8,838 nucleotides of DNA, from positions 1-8,838 of the forward strand of contig JAQUQF010000055.1 in assembly GCA_028749105.1 (NCBI GenBank). Reading direction: 5' to 3'. Source of the stretch: Acidobacteriota bacterium (GTDB lineage Bacteria; Acidobacteriota; Aminicenantia; UBA2199). Below, in pieces: positions 1-5,863 of this stretch. A program made the translations under genes and the position numbers. Numbering within the stretch: position 1 is the stretch's first letter; each line of letters opens with the position of its first letter. The notes under the pieces were generated by a model that ran no database searches, was not told the DNA's origin, and worked only from the letters and a program-made list of their open reading frames with translations.

Positions 1-473
1 TCGGCTTCATTGTCCCGGGCACCCGCACCTACGCCCTGCTCGGGACCGCGGGCGGGTTCACGCGCAATCCGGCCAACCCCTGGCACGGCACGCCCGAGCC
101 GGCCTTCCAGCCGCCCATCGCGGGGACCATTGTCTACAAGCGCGACGATTCAATGGGGTACAACAGCGGCGGACCGGCGGTTTGGGACGCCCAGGACCGC
201 CATTACATGTACGCCTTTTTCGACCTCGAGGAGCTTCTTGCCGCCGCCCGTCCCTATGATGCCCGCCCCTATGCCAACGGCGTGTTCCCGGCGCCGTTTG
301 CCCGCTACGGCAATTATACCGTTCCGGGCCAGTGGCCCGATGCCGTCTCCGGCGGGGCCTGGGACGCCGTCCGCGGCCTGCTGTACGTTTGCCTGCCCGC
401 CGCCGCCAATGACGGCGATCCGTTGTATCCCGGCAGCCCGGTCATCGCCGTTTACGCCTTGCGCGGGCACTGA
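1..473 (+). CDS. C-terminal part of an unrecognised protein (5' end outside window)
   Basis: The reading frame is open from the window edge (first full codon at base 3) to a TGA at 471-473, giving 156 residues. Codons are strongly GC-ending, and no stop occurs before 471. The sequence is rich in Gly, Pro, Tyr and Trp, with repeated short patterns such as GFIVPGTRTYALLG, GTIVYKRDD and VIAVYAL. The regular spacing of aromatic and glycine residues looks like the last strands of an extracytoplasmic beta-rich (perhaps beta-propeller) protein, but this is inference from composition. No catalytic motif or membrane segment is visible. The first in-frame ATG, at 153, has no ribosome binding site and the open frame extends well upstream of it, so the true start lies outside the window. 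It is convergent with the minus-strand operon that follows. The family is not recognised. Confidence 0.75.
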   Translation, partial: GFIVPGTRTYALLGTAGGFTRNPANPWHGTPEPAFQPPIAGTIVYKRDDSMGYNSGGPAVWDAQDRHYMYAFFDLEELLAAARPYDARPYANGVFPAPFARYGNYTVPGQWPDAVSGGAWDAVRGLLYVCLPAAANDGDPLYPGSPVIAVYALRGH

Positions 474-487
474 AAGAAACAAGATTT

Positions 488-673
488 TCACCCGCCTTTT
501 TTGCCGGCGATCAGGCGGCCGGAGCCGGAGAGGCCGGGGATGATGGCGGGAAGGATGAGGGTGGCGAAGGGGAAAAGAAAAAAACCGTCGGGCAAAATGC
601 CGGATGTTGCTTGCGGGTTTTTCCCCGCCTTGTTCTTCCTGCCGCCGTTGGCCTTTTTCATCTTGGCGTTCAT
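488..673 (-). CDS. Possible small protein with one hydrophobic segment (61 aa)
   Basis: A 61-codon frame starts with ATG at 671-673, preceded by AGGAG with a 6-base spacing, and ends in TGA at 488-490. The N-terminus (about residues 1-18) is very basic, rich in Lys, Asn and Gly. Residues about 30-48 (GFFLFPFATLILPAIIPG) are hydrophobic enough for one membrane span. The C-terminus is again Gly/Lys rich. Most codons end in G or C. It follows the SHOCT-like gene by 43 bases on the same strand, so it could be the last gene of that operon. The antisense frame here (501-695) shares the same third-codon positions, so codon bias cannot separate the two. That frame would have to start at TTG without a ribosome binding site, which favours the minus strand. 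No family is recognised and it may be non-coding. Confidence 0.35.
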   Translation of the reverse strand: MNAKMKKANGGRKNKAGKNPQATSGILPDGFFLFPFATLILPAIIPGLSGSGRLIAGKKGG

Positions 674-686
674 TGCCGCTCCTGTT

Positions 687-714
687 GACTGCTGACCGCT
701 GACTGCCTGCTGCC
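687..714. repeat. Four imperfect 7-bp tandem repeats
   Basis: The bases read gactgct, gaccgct, gactgcc, tgctgcc: four heptamers in a row, each one or a few bases from the next. They fill almost exactly the space between the stop codon of the SHOCT-like gene (717-719) and the ribosome binding site of the small frame at 673. The repeat has no hairpin and no T-run, so it does not look like an intrinsic terminator. It may be one copy of a short intergenic repeat of this genome, which cannot be tested from one window. Confidence 0.5.
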
Positions 715-716
715 GT

Positions 717-1127
717 CTACTCGCAAAAGACCCTGACGTTCTCCTTGCCCTCGACCTCGACGGTCAGGTCGTTGAGATGGACCAGCAGGGCCTCGATGTC
801 CTGGGGGTTGAAATGGCTCAGGTTGAAGGGGACGCCCTTTTCCTTCAGCTCGGAGTTGACCCGGTCCTGCACCTGGGGCGGGATGAAGCTGGCGAACTTC
901 AGTCCGGCGCGCACGAGGTTGAGCGGCACGCGGATGTTGACTCGGTCCCCCTCCTTGCTCCCCGGCGCCGGCTCGACCAGCACGCGCAGGTACCTGGGGC
1001 CTTTCGCCACGCCGCCGGCGGCCGCCGGCGGGGTCTCGCCCACGGCGGCCAGCAGCTTCTCGGCGTCGTCGACCGATATCTTCTTGTCGGCCAGCATCTC
1101 CAGGATCTTCCTTCTTTCTTCGTTCAT
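717..1127 (-). CDS. SHOCT-like domain protein (136 aa)
   Basis: The first ~30 residues (MNEERRKILEMLADKKISVDDAEKLLAAV) form the helical hairpin typical of SHOCT-like N-termini, as in LiaX/YvlB-type proteins: two amphipathic helices around an I-S/T-x-[DE]-[DE]-A turn. An Ala/Gly/Pro linker (about 31-42) leads to a conserved part. This begins PRYLRVLVEP, continues VNIRVPLNLVRAGLKFASFIP (about 63-83), and ends with alternating beta residues and VRVFCE. There is no signal peptide or membrane span, so it is probably cytoplasmic or membrane-associated through a partner. The start is ATG at 1125-1127. Its ribosome binding site, AAGGAGG, lies at 1133-1139 and includes two bases of the TAA stop of the preceding gene, so translation is probably coupled. 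The molecular function is unknown. Proteins of this type commonly sit beside DUF2089 genes, as here. Confidence 0.85.
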   Translation of the reverse strand: MNEERRKILEMLADKKISVDDAEKLLAAVGETPPAAAGGVAKGPRYLRVLVEPAPGSKEGDRVNIRVPLNLVRAGLKFASFIPPQVQDRVNSELKEKGVPFNLSHFNPQDIEALLVHLNDLTVEVEGKENVRVFCE

Positions 1128-1132
1128 CGTTT

Positions 1133-1139
1133 CCTCCTT
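1133..1139 (-). promoter_or_regulatory. Shine-Dalgarno overlapping the upstream stop codon
   Basis: On the minus strand this reads AAGGAGG, five bases before the ATG of the SHOCT-like gene. Its two leading As belong to the TAA stop (1138-1140) of the membrane protein gene. This fixes the start at 1127 and suggests that ribosomes finishing the upstream gene re-initiate here. Confidence 0.8.
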
Positions 1140-1419
1140 ATTTCAATACGATGCGGGTGATCTTGCCTTCGTCGCGACTGTCGATATCGAGCTTGAGCCC
1201 CGACAGCGAGCCGATCAGGACGAAAATCTGTCCATACATCTGCAGCAGCGGCTTGCCCCAGCCCCAGGGCCAGGAGAGGAGCGCGGCCAGCAGCACCAGC
1301 GGCAGCAGCAGGAGCAGCAGGGCGCCCAGCAGCAGCCAGGCCAGGAAAACGGGGATGGGCAGGGCCAGCCTGCCCTTGCCCGCTTCCTCGACGCGGATCC
1401 ATAGCCAGAGCGGGATCAT
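1138..1419 (-). CDS. Small membrane protein of a DUF2089 operon (93 aa)
   Basis: The short N-terminal stretch MIPLWLWIRVEEAGKGRL is followed by a long Leu/Ala-rich hydrophobic stretch at about residues 19-49, enough for one long or two tight membrane spans. A WPWGWGKP turn (50-57), a moderately hydrophobic segment (58-72) and a polar tail LKLDIDSRDEGKITRIVLK follow. The tail looks like two short beta strands facing the cytoplasm. The ATG (1417-1419) overlaps the TGA of the DUF2089 gene (1416-1418) as ATGA, and a GGAG motif sits about 8 bases upstream, so the two genes are translationally coupled. The GC-rich hydrophobic region produces antisense frames rich in Gln and Ser that are artefacts. 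The function is unknown; the position suggests it anchors or senses for the DUF2089 and SHOCT-like partners at the membrane (inference). Confidence 0.8.
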   Translation of the reverse strand: MIPLWLWIRVEEAGKGRLALPIPVFLAWLLLGALLLLLLPLVLLAALLSWPWGWGKPLLQMYGQIFVLIGSLSGLKLDIDSRDEGKITRIVLK

Positions 1420-1784
1420 GGGCGTTTCTCCAGTTTTTTCAGCGTCTCGTCGACGCCGATCTCGCCGTTCTCCAGGCGCTTGAGCAACTCCAGCGCCGAC
1501 GGCGGCGGGTTGATTTCCACGAATTCCAGCTGGGCGGCAATGCGGTTGAGGCGGTTCTTGACGGTCGGGTAGGAGATGCCGAACAGCTCCTCCATGTCCT
1601 TGATCGAGCCGTGGCAGCGCAGGAAGGCGGTGACGAAGATCTGGTCTTCCTGAATCAGCCGCGCCAGGGGCGGCAGTTCGAAGCTGCCCTCAATGGCGAT
1701 GCCGCTCCCTGCCAGGCGCACTTTTTCCACCGTCATTGGCGCGCCCTGCGTTATGCGGGTCAATTCATGCCAATCGCTTGCCAT
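1416..1784 (-). CDS. DUF2089-family HTH regulator-like protein (122 aa)
   Basis: The core (about residues 30-85) matches the DUF2089 family as I know it: IEGSFELPPLARL, then FVTAFLRCHGSIKDMEELFGISYPTVKNRL, a helix-turn-helix-like unit with the family hallmark SYPTVKNRL. Many family members begin with a Cys4 zinc ribbon. Here the equivalent stretch (KVRLAGSGIAIEG) has no cysteines. The C-terminus (about 98-118, LELLKRLENGEIGVDETLKKL) is a helical hairpin resembling the N-terminus of the SHOCT-like protein two genes downstream. The start is ATG at 1782-1784, supported by GGAGGT 6 bases upstream. A longer frame from 1823 is possible, but it would start inside the predicted -10 element. The protein probably binds DNA and may regulate its own operon; this is family-level inference. 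Confidence 0.85.
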   Translation of the reverse strand: MASDWHELTRITQGAPMTVEKVRLAGSGIAIEGSFELPPLARLIQEDQIFVTAFLRCHGSIKDMEELFGISYPTVKNRLNRIAAQLEFVEINPPPSALELLKRLENGEIGVDETLKKLEKRP

Positions 1785-1813
1785 GCCGGCACCTCCATTA
1801 ATATTCTTAATAA

Positions 1814-1842
1814 ATAATAGCATAAAAAATAATAAAAATCAA
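1814..1842 (-). promoter_or_regulatory. Extended -10 sigma-70-type promoter for the DUF2089 operon
   Basis: On the minus strand, TTGATT (1837-1842) and TATTAT (1814-1819) are separated by 17 bases. TGC directly precedes the -10 hexamer, giving an extended TG-N -10 element. The expected transcript start, near 1806-1808, leaves a short leader carrying the GGAGGT ribosome binding site of the gene starting at 1784. The surrounding AT-richness makes chance matches easier, so confidence is moderate. Confidence 0.6.
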
Positions 1843-1859
1843 TAACAAAATAAAAAATA

Positions 1860-1885
1860 TTAATATATTAGCAAAAATATATTAA
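1860..1885. promoter_or_regulatory. 10-bp inverted repeat in the AT-rich gap, possible operator
   Basis: Perfect 10-base arms TTAATATATT and AATATATTAA flank the 6-base spacer agcaaa. The site begins 18 bases upstream of the -35 hexamer of the DUF2089 promoter and downstream of the last kinase gene. It lacks G/C pairs, so it is a poor terminator. Its placement suits an activator or autoregulator site or an UP-like element. In such AT-rich DNA chance symmetry is a real alternative. Confidence 0.35.
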
Positions 1886-1934
1886 CATAATCAATATTGT
1901 GTGTTTAAATCCGATAATATAGAACGTCAAAACA

Positions 1935-3035
1935 CTAAATGGCAAATTCGATTTTATAGCGGGCCCCCGCCTCTTTTCCTAATGAAAAACTGCCTCCCAG
2001 CTGTTGGCTGAGCAATTTTACCAGCATGAGGCCGAATCCCTTTGACTCGCTGATTTCGAACCCGTGAAAAAAACCGTTGCCGTCATCCTCGACTGTGAGC
2101 GTTACTTTTTTCTCCGCGTTGGTGAGAGAAATATTTATCACTCCCGAATCGCGATTGATGAAGGCGTATTTCATGGTGTTGGTCAAAAGCTCATTGATGA
2201 TGATGGCGAGAGGGAACATGCGTTTTGCATCAAGATTGAAATCGGCGATGCGCTGGTCAATCACGATCCTGGCGCCGCCGGGAAACAGGGCGACGATCGA
2301 AGCGATGAGGGCCTCGGTGTAATTCTTGACCGGGATATCCGTGTAGCCTTCGCTGAACAGCAGCTTGTCGTAGAGCAAGCGCATGCTGTGCACGCGGCTG
2401 ATCGCTTCCTGCAGCGCGGCGCCGGCCTCGGGATTGGAGACCGACTGCGCGTGCAGGGACAGCAGCCCTTCGATGGCGGCGATGTTGTTCTTGATGCGGT
2501 GGTGGACCTCCTTGAGCAGGATTTCCTTTTCCAACAACTGCCGCTTGATCTCCTCCTCCGCCCGCTTGCGCCCGGTGATGTCGTGGAAAAAAGCGGCCTG
2601 GTGCACCTGGCCGTCTATGATCATGGTGCTGTGGCTGATATCGGCATAGATCAATGTGCCGTCCTTGCGCAGGCAGGGAAGATCGGGCGACAATGCGGCT
2701 TCGCCCCGGGACGGGGCGGCAAACTCGCACAGCACGCGCTCCAGGGACTCTTTGGGGTGAATGTCGGTCACGCCGAGCCGCAGCAATTCCTCTTCCGTGT
2801 AGCCCAACATCCTGCAGATGGCCGGGTTGGCAAAGCGGAATTGCCTGCTTTGCGGGTCGGCCAGGAGTATGCCATCGGGAACGCCCGAGAACAGCACGCG
2901 ATAACGGGCTTCCGATTCCCGCAGCGCCTTGAGCGTTGCTTCTTTTTTCGCTTCCCTTTCCTTAGTTTTCAAGGAATATTTTTCCGGCCATGACCGCATC
3001 CTCTTCCACGAGCGGGATCGTTTGTTGGCATCCAC
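1935..3035 (-). CDS. PAS-HisKA_2-HATPase sensor histidine kinase lacking its receiver domain (366 aa)
   Basis: Order: residues about 1-21 of unusual sequence, a charged coiled-coil linker (22-45), one PAS domain (41-158, ending FFHDITGRKRAEEE), a HisKA_2 dimerisation/phosphotransfer region (164-255) with EVHHRIKNN, where H179 is the likely phosphorylated residue, then HATPase_c with N281 (NELLTN), DDGNG (317-321) and GFGL (333-336). All catalytic boxes are present, so the kinase core looks functional. There is no membrane segment. The GTG start at 3033-3035 is weak: the only good ribosome binding site, GGAGG, lies 15 bases upstream and properly serves ATG 3045 in another frame. ATG 2999 is an alternative. 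Residues 1-21 are the out-of-frame reading of a REC relic (see 2962-3045), so the gene is a REC-deleted copy of its neighbours. It is last in a three-kinase cluster. Confidence 0.85.
   Translation of the reverse strand: MDANKRSRSWKRMRSWPEKYSLKTKEREAKKEATLKALRESEARYRVLFSGVPDGILLADPQSRQFRFANPAICRMLGYTEEELLRLGVTDIHPKESLERVLCEFAAPSRGEAALSPDLPCLRKDGTLIYADISHSTMIIDGQVHQAAFFHDITGRKRAEEEIKRQLLEKEILLKEVHHRIKNNIAAIEGLLSLHAQSVSNPEAGAALQEAISRVHSMRLLYDKLLFSEGYTDIPVKNYTEALIASIVALFPGGARIVIDQRIADFNLDAKRMFPLAIIINELLTNTMKYAFINRDSGVINISLTNAEKKVTLTVEDDGNGFFHGFEISESKGFGLMLVKLLSQQLGGSFSLGKEAGARYKIEFAI
2479..2519. repeat. 41-bp stretch identical in all three kinase genes (copy 1)
   Basis: This segment encodes the H-box region, from LLKEVHHRIKNNI on the minus strand. 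The same 41 bases recur without mismatch at 3662-3702 and 6417-6457. Identity at synonymous positions as well as amino acids points to recent duplication or gene conversion between the kinase genes. Confidence 0.8.
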
Positions 3036-3045
3036 CGCCTGTCAT
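2962..3045 (-). pseudogene. Relic of a receiver (REC) domain start, 27 codons then stop
   Basis: On the minus strand an ATG (3043-3045) preceded by GGAGG with 5-base spacing opens a 27-residue frame that ends at TAA (2962-2964). Its translation includes QQTIPLVEEDAVMAGKIFLE. This lines up with RQKTILLVEDEVVIAMSEKMALE at the start of the REC domains of the two neighbouring kinases, including the acidic pair. DNA such as gctcgtggaaga is shared with the 898-aa copy. The frame then breaks off at about the place where the kinase linker (KTKERE) begins in another frame. I infer that about 95 codons of a REC domain were deleted and the reading frame was shifted. An in-frame ATG at 3064-3066 could extend it by seven codons. 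Confidence 0.7.
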
Positions 3046-3117
3046 CCGTTCCTCCGGGGCCGCCATGACCTTTGGCGCCCTCCTTGCCGATCGGGTTGCG
3101 GCAATATTCTAATGGAA

Positions 3118-5814
3118 TCAAACAGTAAATTCAACCTGGCAGCGCGTGCCCTTGTGCGTTGCGATCGCGAAGCTTCCCCCCAGCTGCTGGCTGAGCATTT
3201 TGACCAGCATGAGGCCGAAGCCCTTCGATTCATTGATGTCGAACCCGTCCGGGAGTCCGCTGCCGTCGTCCTGCAGGGTGAGGGTCACATGCTTGCCACT
3301 ATGTGTCAGGGATATCCTGATCAACCCGGAGCTCTTGCCAATGAATGCGTATTTCATGATGTTGGTCAGAAGTTCGTTGAGGATGATGCCGAGGGGGAAG
3401 AGCCGCTTGGCGTCGAGATTGAAATCGGCGATACGCTTCTCGAGCCTGACCGTTGTCTGGCCGGGAAACAGCGCGACCACCGTGTCGGCCAGGCTTTCGA
3501 TGTAGTTCTTCACCGGAATATCCTTGTAATCCCCGCCGAGCAGCAGCTTATCGTAGAGGATGCGCATGCTGTCCACCCGACCGATGGCATCCTGCAGCAC
3601 CGCGATGGCCTCGGGATTGGACAGGGACTGCATGCGCAGGGAGATCAGGCCGCCGATGGAGGCGATGTTGTTCTTGATGCGGTGGTGGACCTCCTTGAGC
3701 AGGATGCTCTTCTCCTCGAGCTGGCGCTTCACCGCGTCCTCCCAGCGCTTGCGCTCGACGGCCAGCGCCACCTGGCCGGAAATGGAGATGAAGAGGTCCA
3801 GGTCGTGCGGAGAATAGCGTTCTTCCTGCTCGTAGTCCTGGGTGACCATGACGCCGATGGCTTCCCCGGCCGCCATGAGCGGCACTCCCATCCAGGAAGG
3901 GGACGGCGTACCGACGAGCTCGACCTCACCGCTGTTCTCCAGTTCCGCGAACTCCTGCTGGGACACTAGACGCAGTGGCCGGCCGCTGCGGAAGACGTAC
4001 TTGCTGAGGCTTTTTTCCAGCTTCGACGGCGGGAAGGAAGGGTCGAACTTGTCCGCCACGTAGGCCTCCTCGAACATCCCCGTCTCCTTGTTGTAGAGGA
4101 CGACAAAAAAGTTCTCCGCGTGGATGATCTTGGCGATCGCCTGGTGGACGATGCCGAGGAATTCGTGCAGATCGCCTGTGGACAGTATGCCCTGGGCGAT
4201 CTCCTGCAGCAAAGCCCTCTCCCTCTCGGCCCGCTTCTGCTCGCTGACATTGTGGGCCACTCCCTGCAAGCCGACGATCATTCCGTCTCTCATGATCGGG
4301 TACTCGTACACTTCGAGCAGGATCGCATGCCCCTGCGCATGACGGATCTCCAACAGCACCGGCTTTTCCAGGAGCTCCCCCCGCAGGTGGGCGCGGGTTG
4401 CCTCTTTGGCGGAGCGGTTGATCGGGTTGTCGGTGAGGAACCAGTTCTTCTGTTTCAGCCAGGTGTCTGCCTCGTACCCGGTGATGCGCTCGATCGTCGG
4501 CGAGACGTAGGTGGTGTTCGCCGCCGCATCCTGTGTGTAGAAGAATAGGTGGGGCGTGCCCTCGACGATGGCTCGCATCCGCTCCGCGCTCTCCAGCAGC
4601 GCCTGCTCCACCCGCTTTTGTTTGGTGATGTCGATCTGGGTGCCCCAGGAGCGGAGCAAAAAGCCGTCCCGGACGATGCCGATCGTGTTGTTGCTGAAGT
4701 AGCAGCGCTCGCCCCGCGCGTTGACCTCCTCGGTCACCGTGTTGCGCAGGTTGTACCCCGATTCGATGATGCGGCGCATGGAATCACGGTTGACGGGGTT
4801 GTCCTTGCCGCCGTGCATGTCGGCCTGGGTCTTGCCCAGAATTTCGGACGCGTCGTGGATGCCGTACATCTCCAGCAAGGCGGGATTGCACTCGGCGATT
4901 TTCATGTGATCGTAGAGGTAGTCGATCTGTTCCTCCACCGGCATGGTCACGGGCATGGGCTTGTCGAGATCCAGGAGGTAGACCCCCTCCATCGATTTCA
5001 TGAAAAAGCTTTCGTAGCGTTCCTTGCTGTTCAGCAGTTCCTGTTCCATGCGCTTGCGCTCGCTGATGTCCACGAAACTCTCGATCAGGTATTTGTGGCC
5101 GCTCCGCATGATGGGGACGACCGTCTTGATGATGCTCTTCGGCTTGCCGTCGGCCGCCAGCAGGATCTTTTCCGACAGGTCGACATCCTTGCCCAGGTCG
5201 AGAACCGGGCAGTTATGCATTTGCGCCGGACAGACGAAGCGATGGCAGGTCGATCCGACGATCTGCTCCTTCGCCAGGCCGATCAATTTGAGCCCCGTTT
5301 CGTTTACTTCGACGATCCGGCGCGTGTCGGCATCGATCACCATGACTCCGGACAAGACCGTGCCCAGGATGCGCTTGTTCCATTCTTCGCTCTCGCTCAG
5401 GGCTGCTTCCTTTTCCCTCTCCTTGGTTTTCGCCGCAAAGAGCTTGAAGGCCATCTTGATGGAAGCGTCGAGGGCCGTCAGGCTCGAGTGTTTCACCACG
5501 TAGCCGTAGGAGGTGATCTTTTCGGTCTTGGCCACGACCTCCGGCTCGGCGTGGCTCGACAGGAAGACCACGGGAAGATCGTGGTCCTTCAGGATGAGCG
5601 CCGCGGCCTCGGTGCCGTCCATGCCGGCCCCCAGGTTGATGTCCATGAGGATCAGGTCGATGGCGGGATTTTTTGCAACGATCGCGACCGCCTCTTCGCC
5701 GCTGACGGCGATGAGGACGGCGTAGCCGAATTTCTCCAGGGCCATTTTTTCGCTCATGGCGATGACCGCTTCATCTTCCACGAGCAGGAGGGTTTTTTGC
5801 CTTTCAGCGCTCAT
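3118..5814 (-). CDS. REC-PAS-PAS-PAS-GAF-HisKA_2 sensor histidine kinase (898 aa)
   Basis: REC domain at about 1-122: acidic pocket E13/D14, phospho-acceptor D58 (LILMDINLG), S86 at the Thr/Ser switch and K108. Three PAS modules follow: about 142-252, which carries C190-H191, C195-P196 and C202-P203; 263-400; and 406-526. GAF domain at about 532-688. HisKA_2 at about 697-785 with EVHHRIKNN (H711 the likely phosphorylated His). HATPase_c with N813, DDGSG (849-853) and GFGL (865-868). No membrane span is seen, so it is a cytosolic sensor kinase using PAS/GAF ligand or redox sensing; ligands are unknown. The start is ATG 5812-5814 with a GGGAG motif about 10 bases upstream, and the neighbouring paralogue aligns from the same Met. 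It lies 49 bases downstream of the 741-aa gene, probably co-transcribed. There is no effector domain, so phosphate must leave to another protein or to its own or a sister REC. Confidence 0.92.
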   Translation of the reverse strand: MSAERQKTLLLVEDEAVIAMSEKMALEKFGYAVLIAVSGEEAVAIVAKNPAIDLILMDINLGAGMDGTEAAALILKDHDLPVVFLSSHAEPEVVAKTEKITSYGYVVKHSSLTALDASIKMAFKLFAAKTKEREKEAALSESEEWNKRILGTVLSGVMVIDADTRRIVEVNETGLKLIGLAKEQIVGSTCHRFVCPAQMHNCPVLDLGKDVDLSEKILLAADGKPKSIIKTVVPIMRSGHKYLIESFVDISERKRMEQELLNSKERYESFFMKSMEGVYLLDLDKPMPVTMPVEEQIDYLYDHMKIAECNPALLEMYGIHDASEILGKTQADMHGGKDNPVNRDSMRRIIESGYNLRNTVTEEVNARGERCYFSNNTIGIVRDGFLLRSWGTQIDITKQKRVEQALLESAERMRAIVEGTPHLFFYTQDAAANTTYVSPTIERITGYEADTWLKQKNWFLTDNPINRSAKEATRAHLRGELLEKPVLLEIRHAQGHAILLEVYEYPIMRDGMIVGLQGVAHNVSEQKRAERERALLQEIAQGILSTGDLHEFLGIVHQAIAKIIHAENFFVVLYNKETGMFEEAYVADKFDPSFPPSKLEKSLSKYVFRSGRPLRLVSQQEFAELENSGEVELVGTPSPSWMGVPLMAAGEAIGVMVTQDYEQEERYSPHDLDLFISISGQVALAVERKRWEDAVKRQLEEKSILLKEVHHRIKNNIASIGGLISLRMQSLSNPEAIAVLQDAIGRVDSMRILYDKLLLGGDYKDIPVKNYIESLADTVVALFPGQTTVRLEKRIADFNLDAKRLFPLGIILNELLTNIMKYAFIGKSSGLIRISLTHSGKHVTLTLQDDGSGLPDGFDINESKGFGLMLVKMLSQQLGGSFAIATHKGTRCQVEFTV
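3662..3702. repeat. 41-bp stretch identical in all three kinase genes (copy 2)
   Basis: Middle copy of the segment described at 2479-2519, encoding the H-box of the 898-aa kinase. Confidence 0.8.
5436..5814 (-). repeat. REC-coding repeat, copy in the 898-aa gene
   Basis: These ~379 bases match 7711-8089 colinearly at a constant offset of 2275 bases, starting exactly at both start codons. By eye the DNA is highly similar, with long runs lacking mismatches. The encoded proteins differ at about 18 of the first 129 residues. Similarity falls off after the linker, where the PAS modules differ, so the genes share a conserved front and a conserved catalytic back with exchanged middles. Confidence 0.8.
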
Positions 5815-5863
5815 GTTCGAATTTCTCCCGACGTTTTATCGTTCTCTTGCCATGGCCCATTGT

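Noticed and set aside
474..530. Terminator between the plus-strand gene end and the minus-strand operon
   Set aside because: GC-rich short complementary pieces and a T-run are present, but the T-run lies inside the loop rather than after the stem, so no convincing intrinsic terminator can be drawn.
745..1404. 219-codon plus-strand frame with a Gln-rich tail
   Set aside because: The Gln runs are the complement of Leu codons of the membrane protein. It spans two well-supported minus-strand genes with ribosome binding sites.
1785..1823. Longer start (13 extra residues) for the DUF2089 protein
   Set aside because: The upstream ATG overlaps the predicted extended -10, so it would not be in the transcript. 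The internal ATG at 1784 has a well-placed GGAGGT.
3068..3110. Inverted repeat TTGCCG/CGGCAA between the 898-aa and 366-aa kinase genes as a terminator
   Set aside because: The arms are only 6 bases with a 9-base loop and no T-run follows on either strand, so at most it is a weak hairpin in the spacer.
2064..3969. Plus-strand frames of 309 and 346 codons
   Set aside because: They are antisense to the kinase genes, which have complete conserved catalytic motifs on the minus strand. The antisense frames show none.
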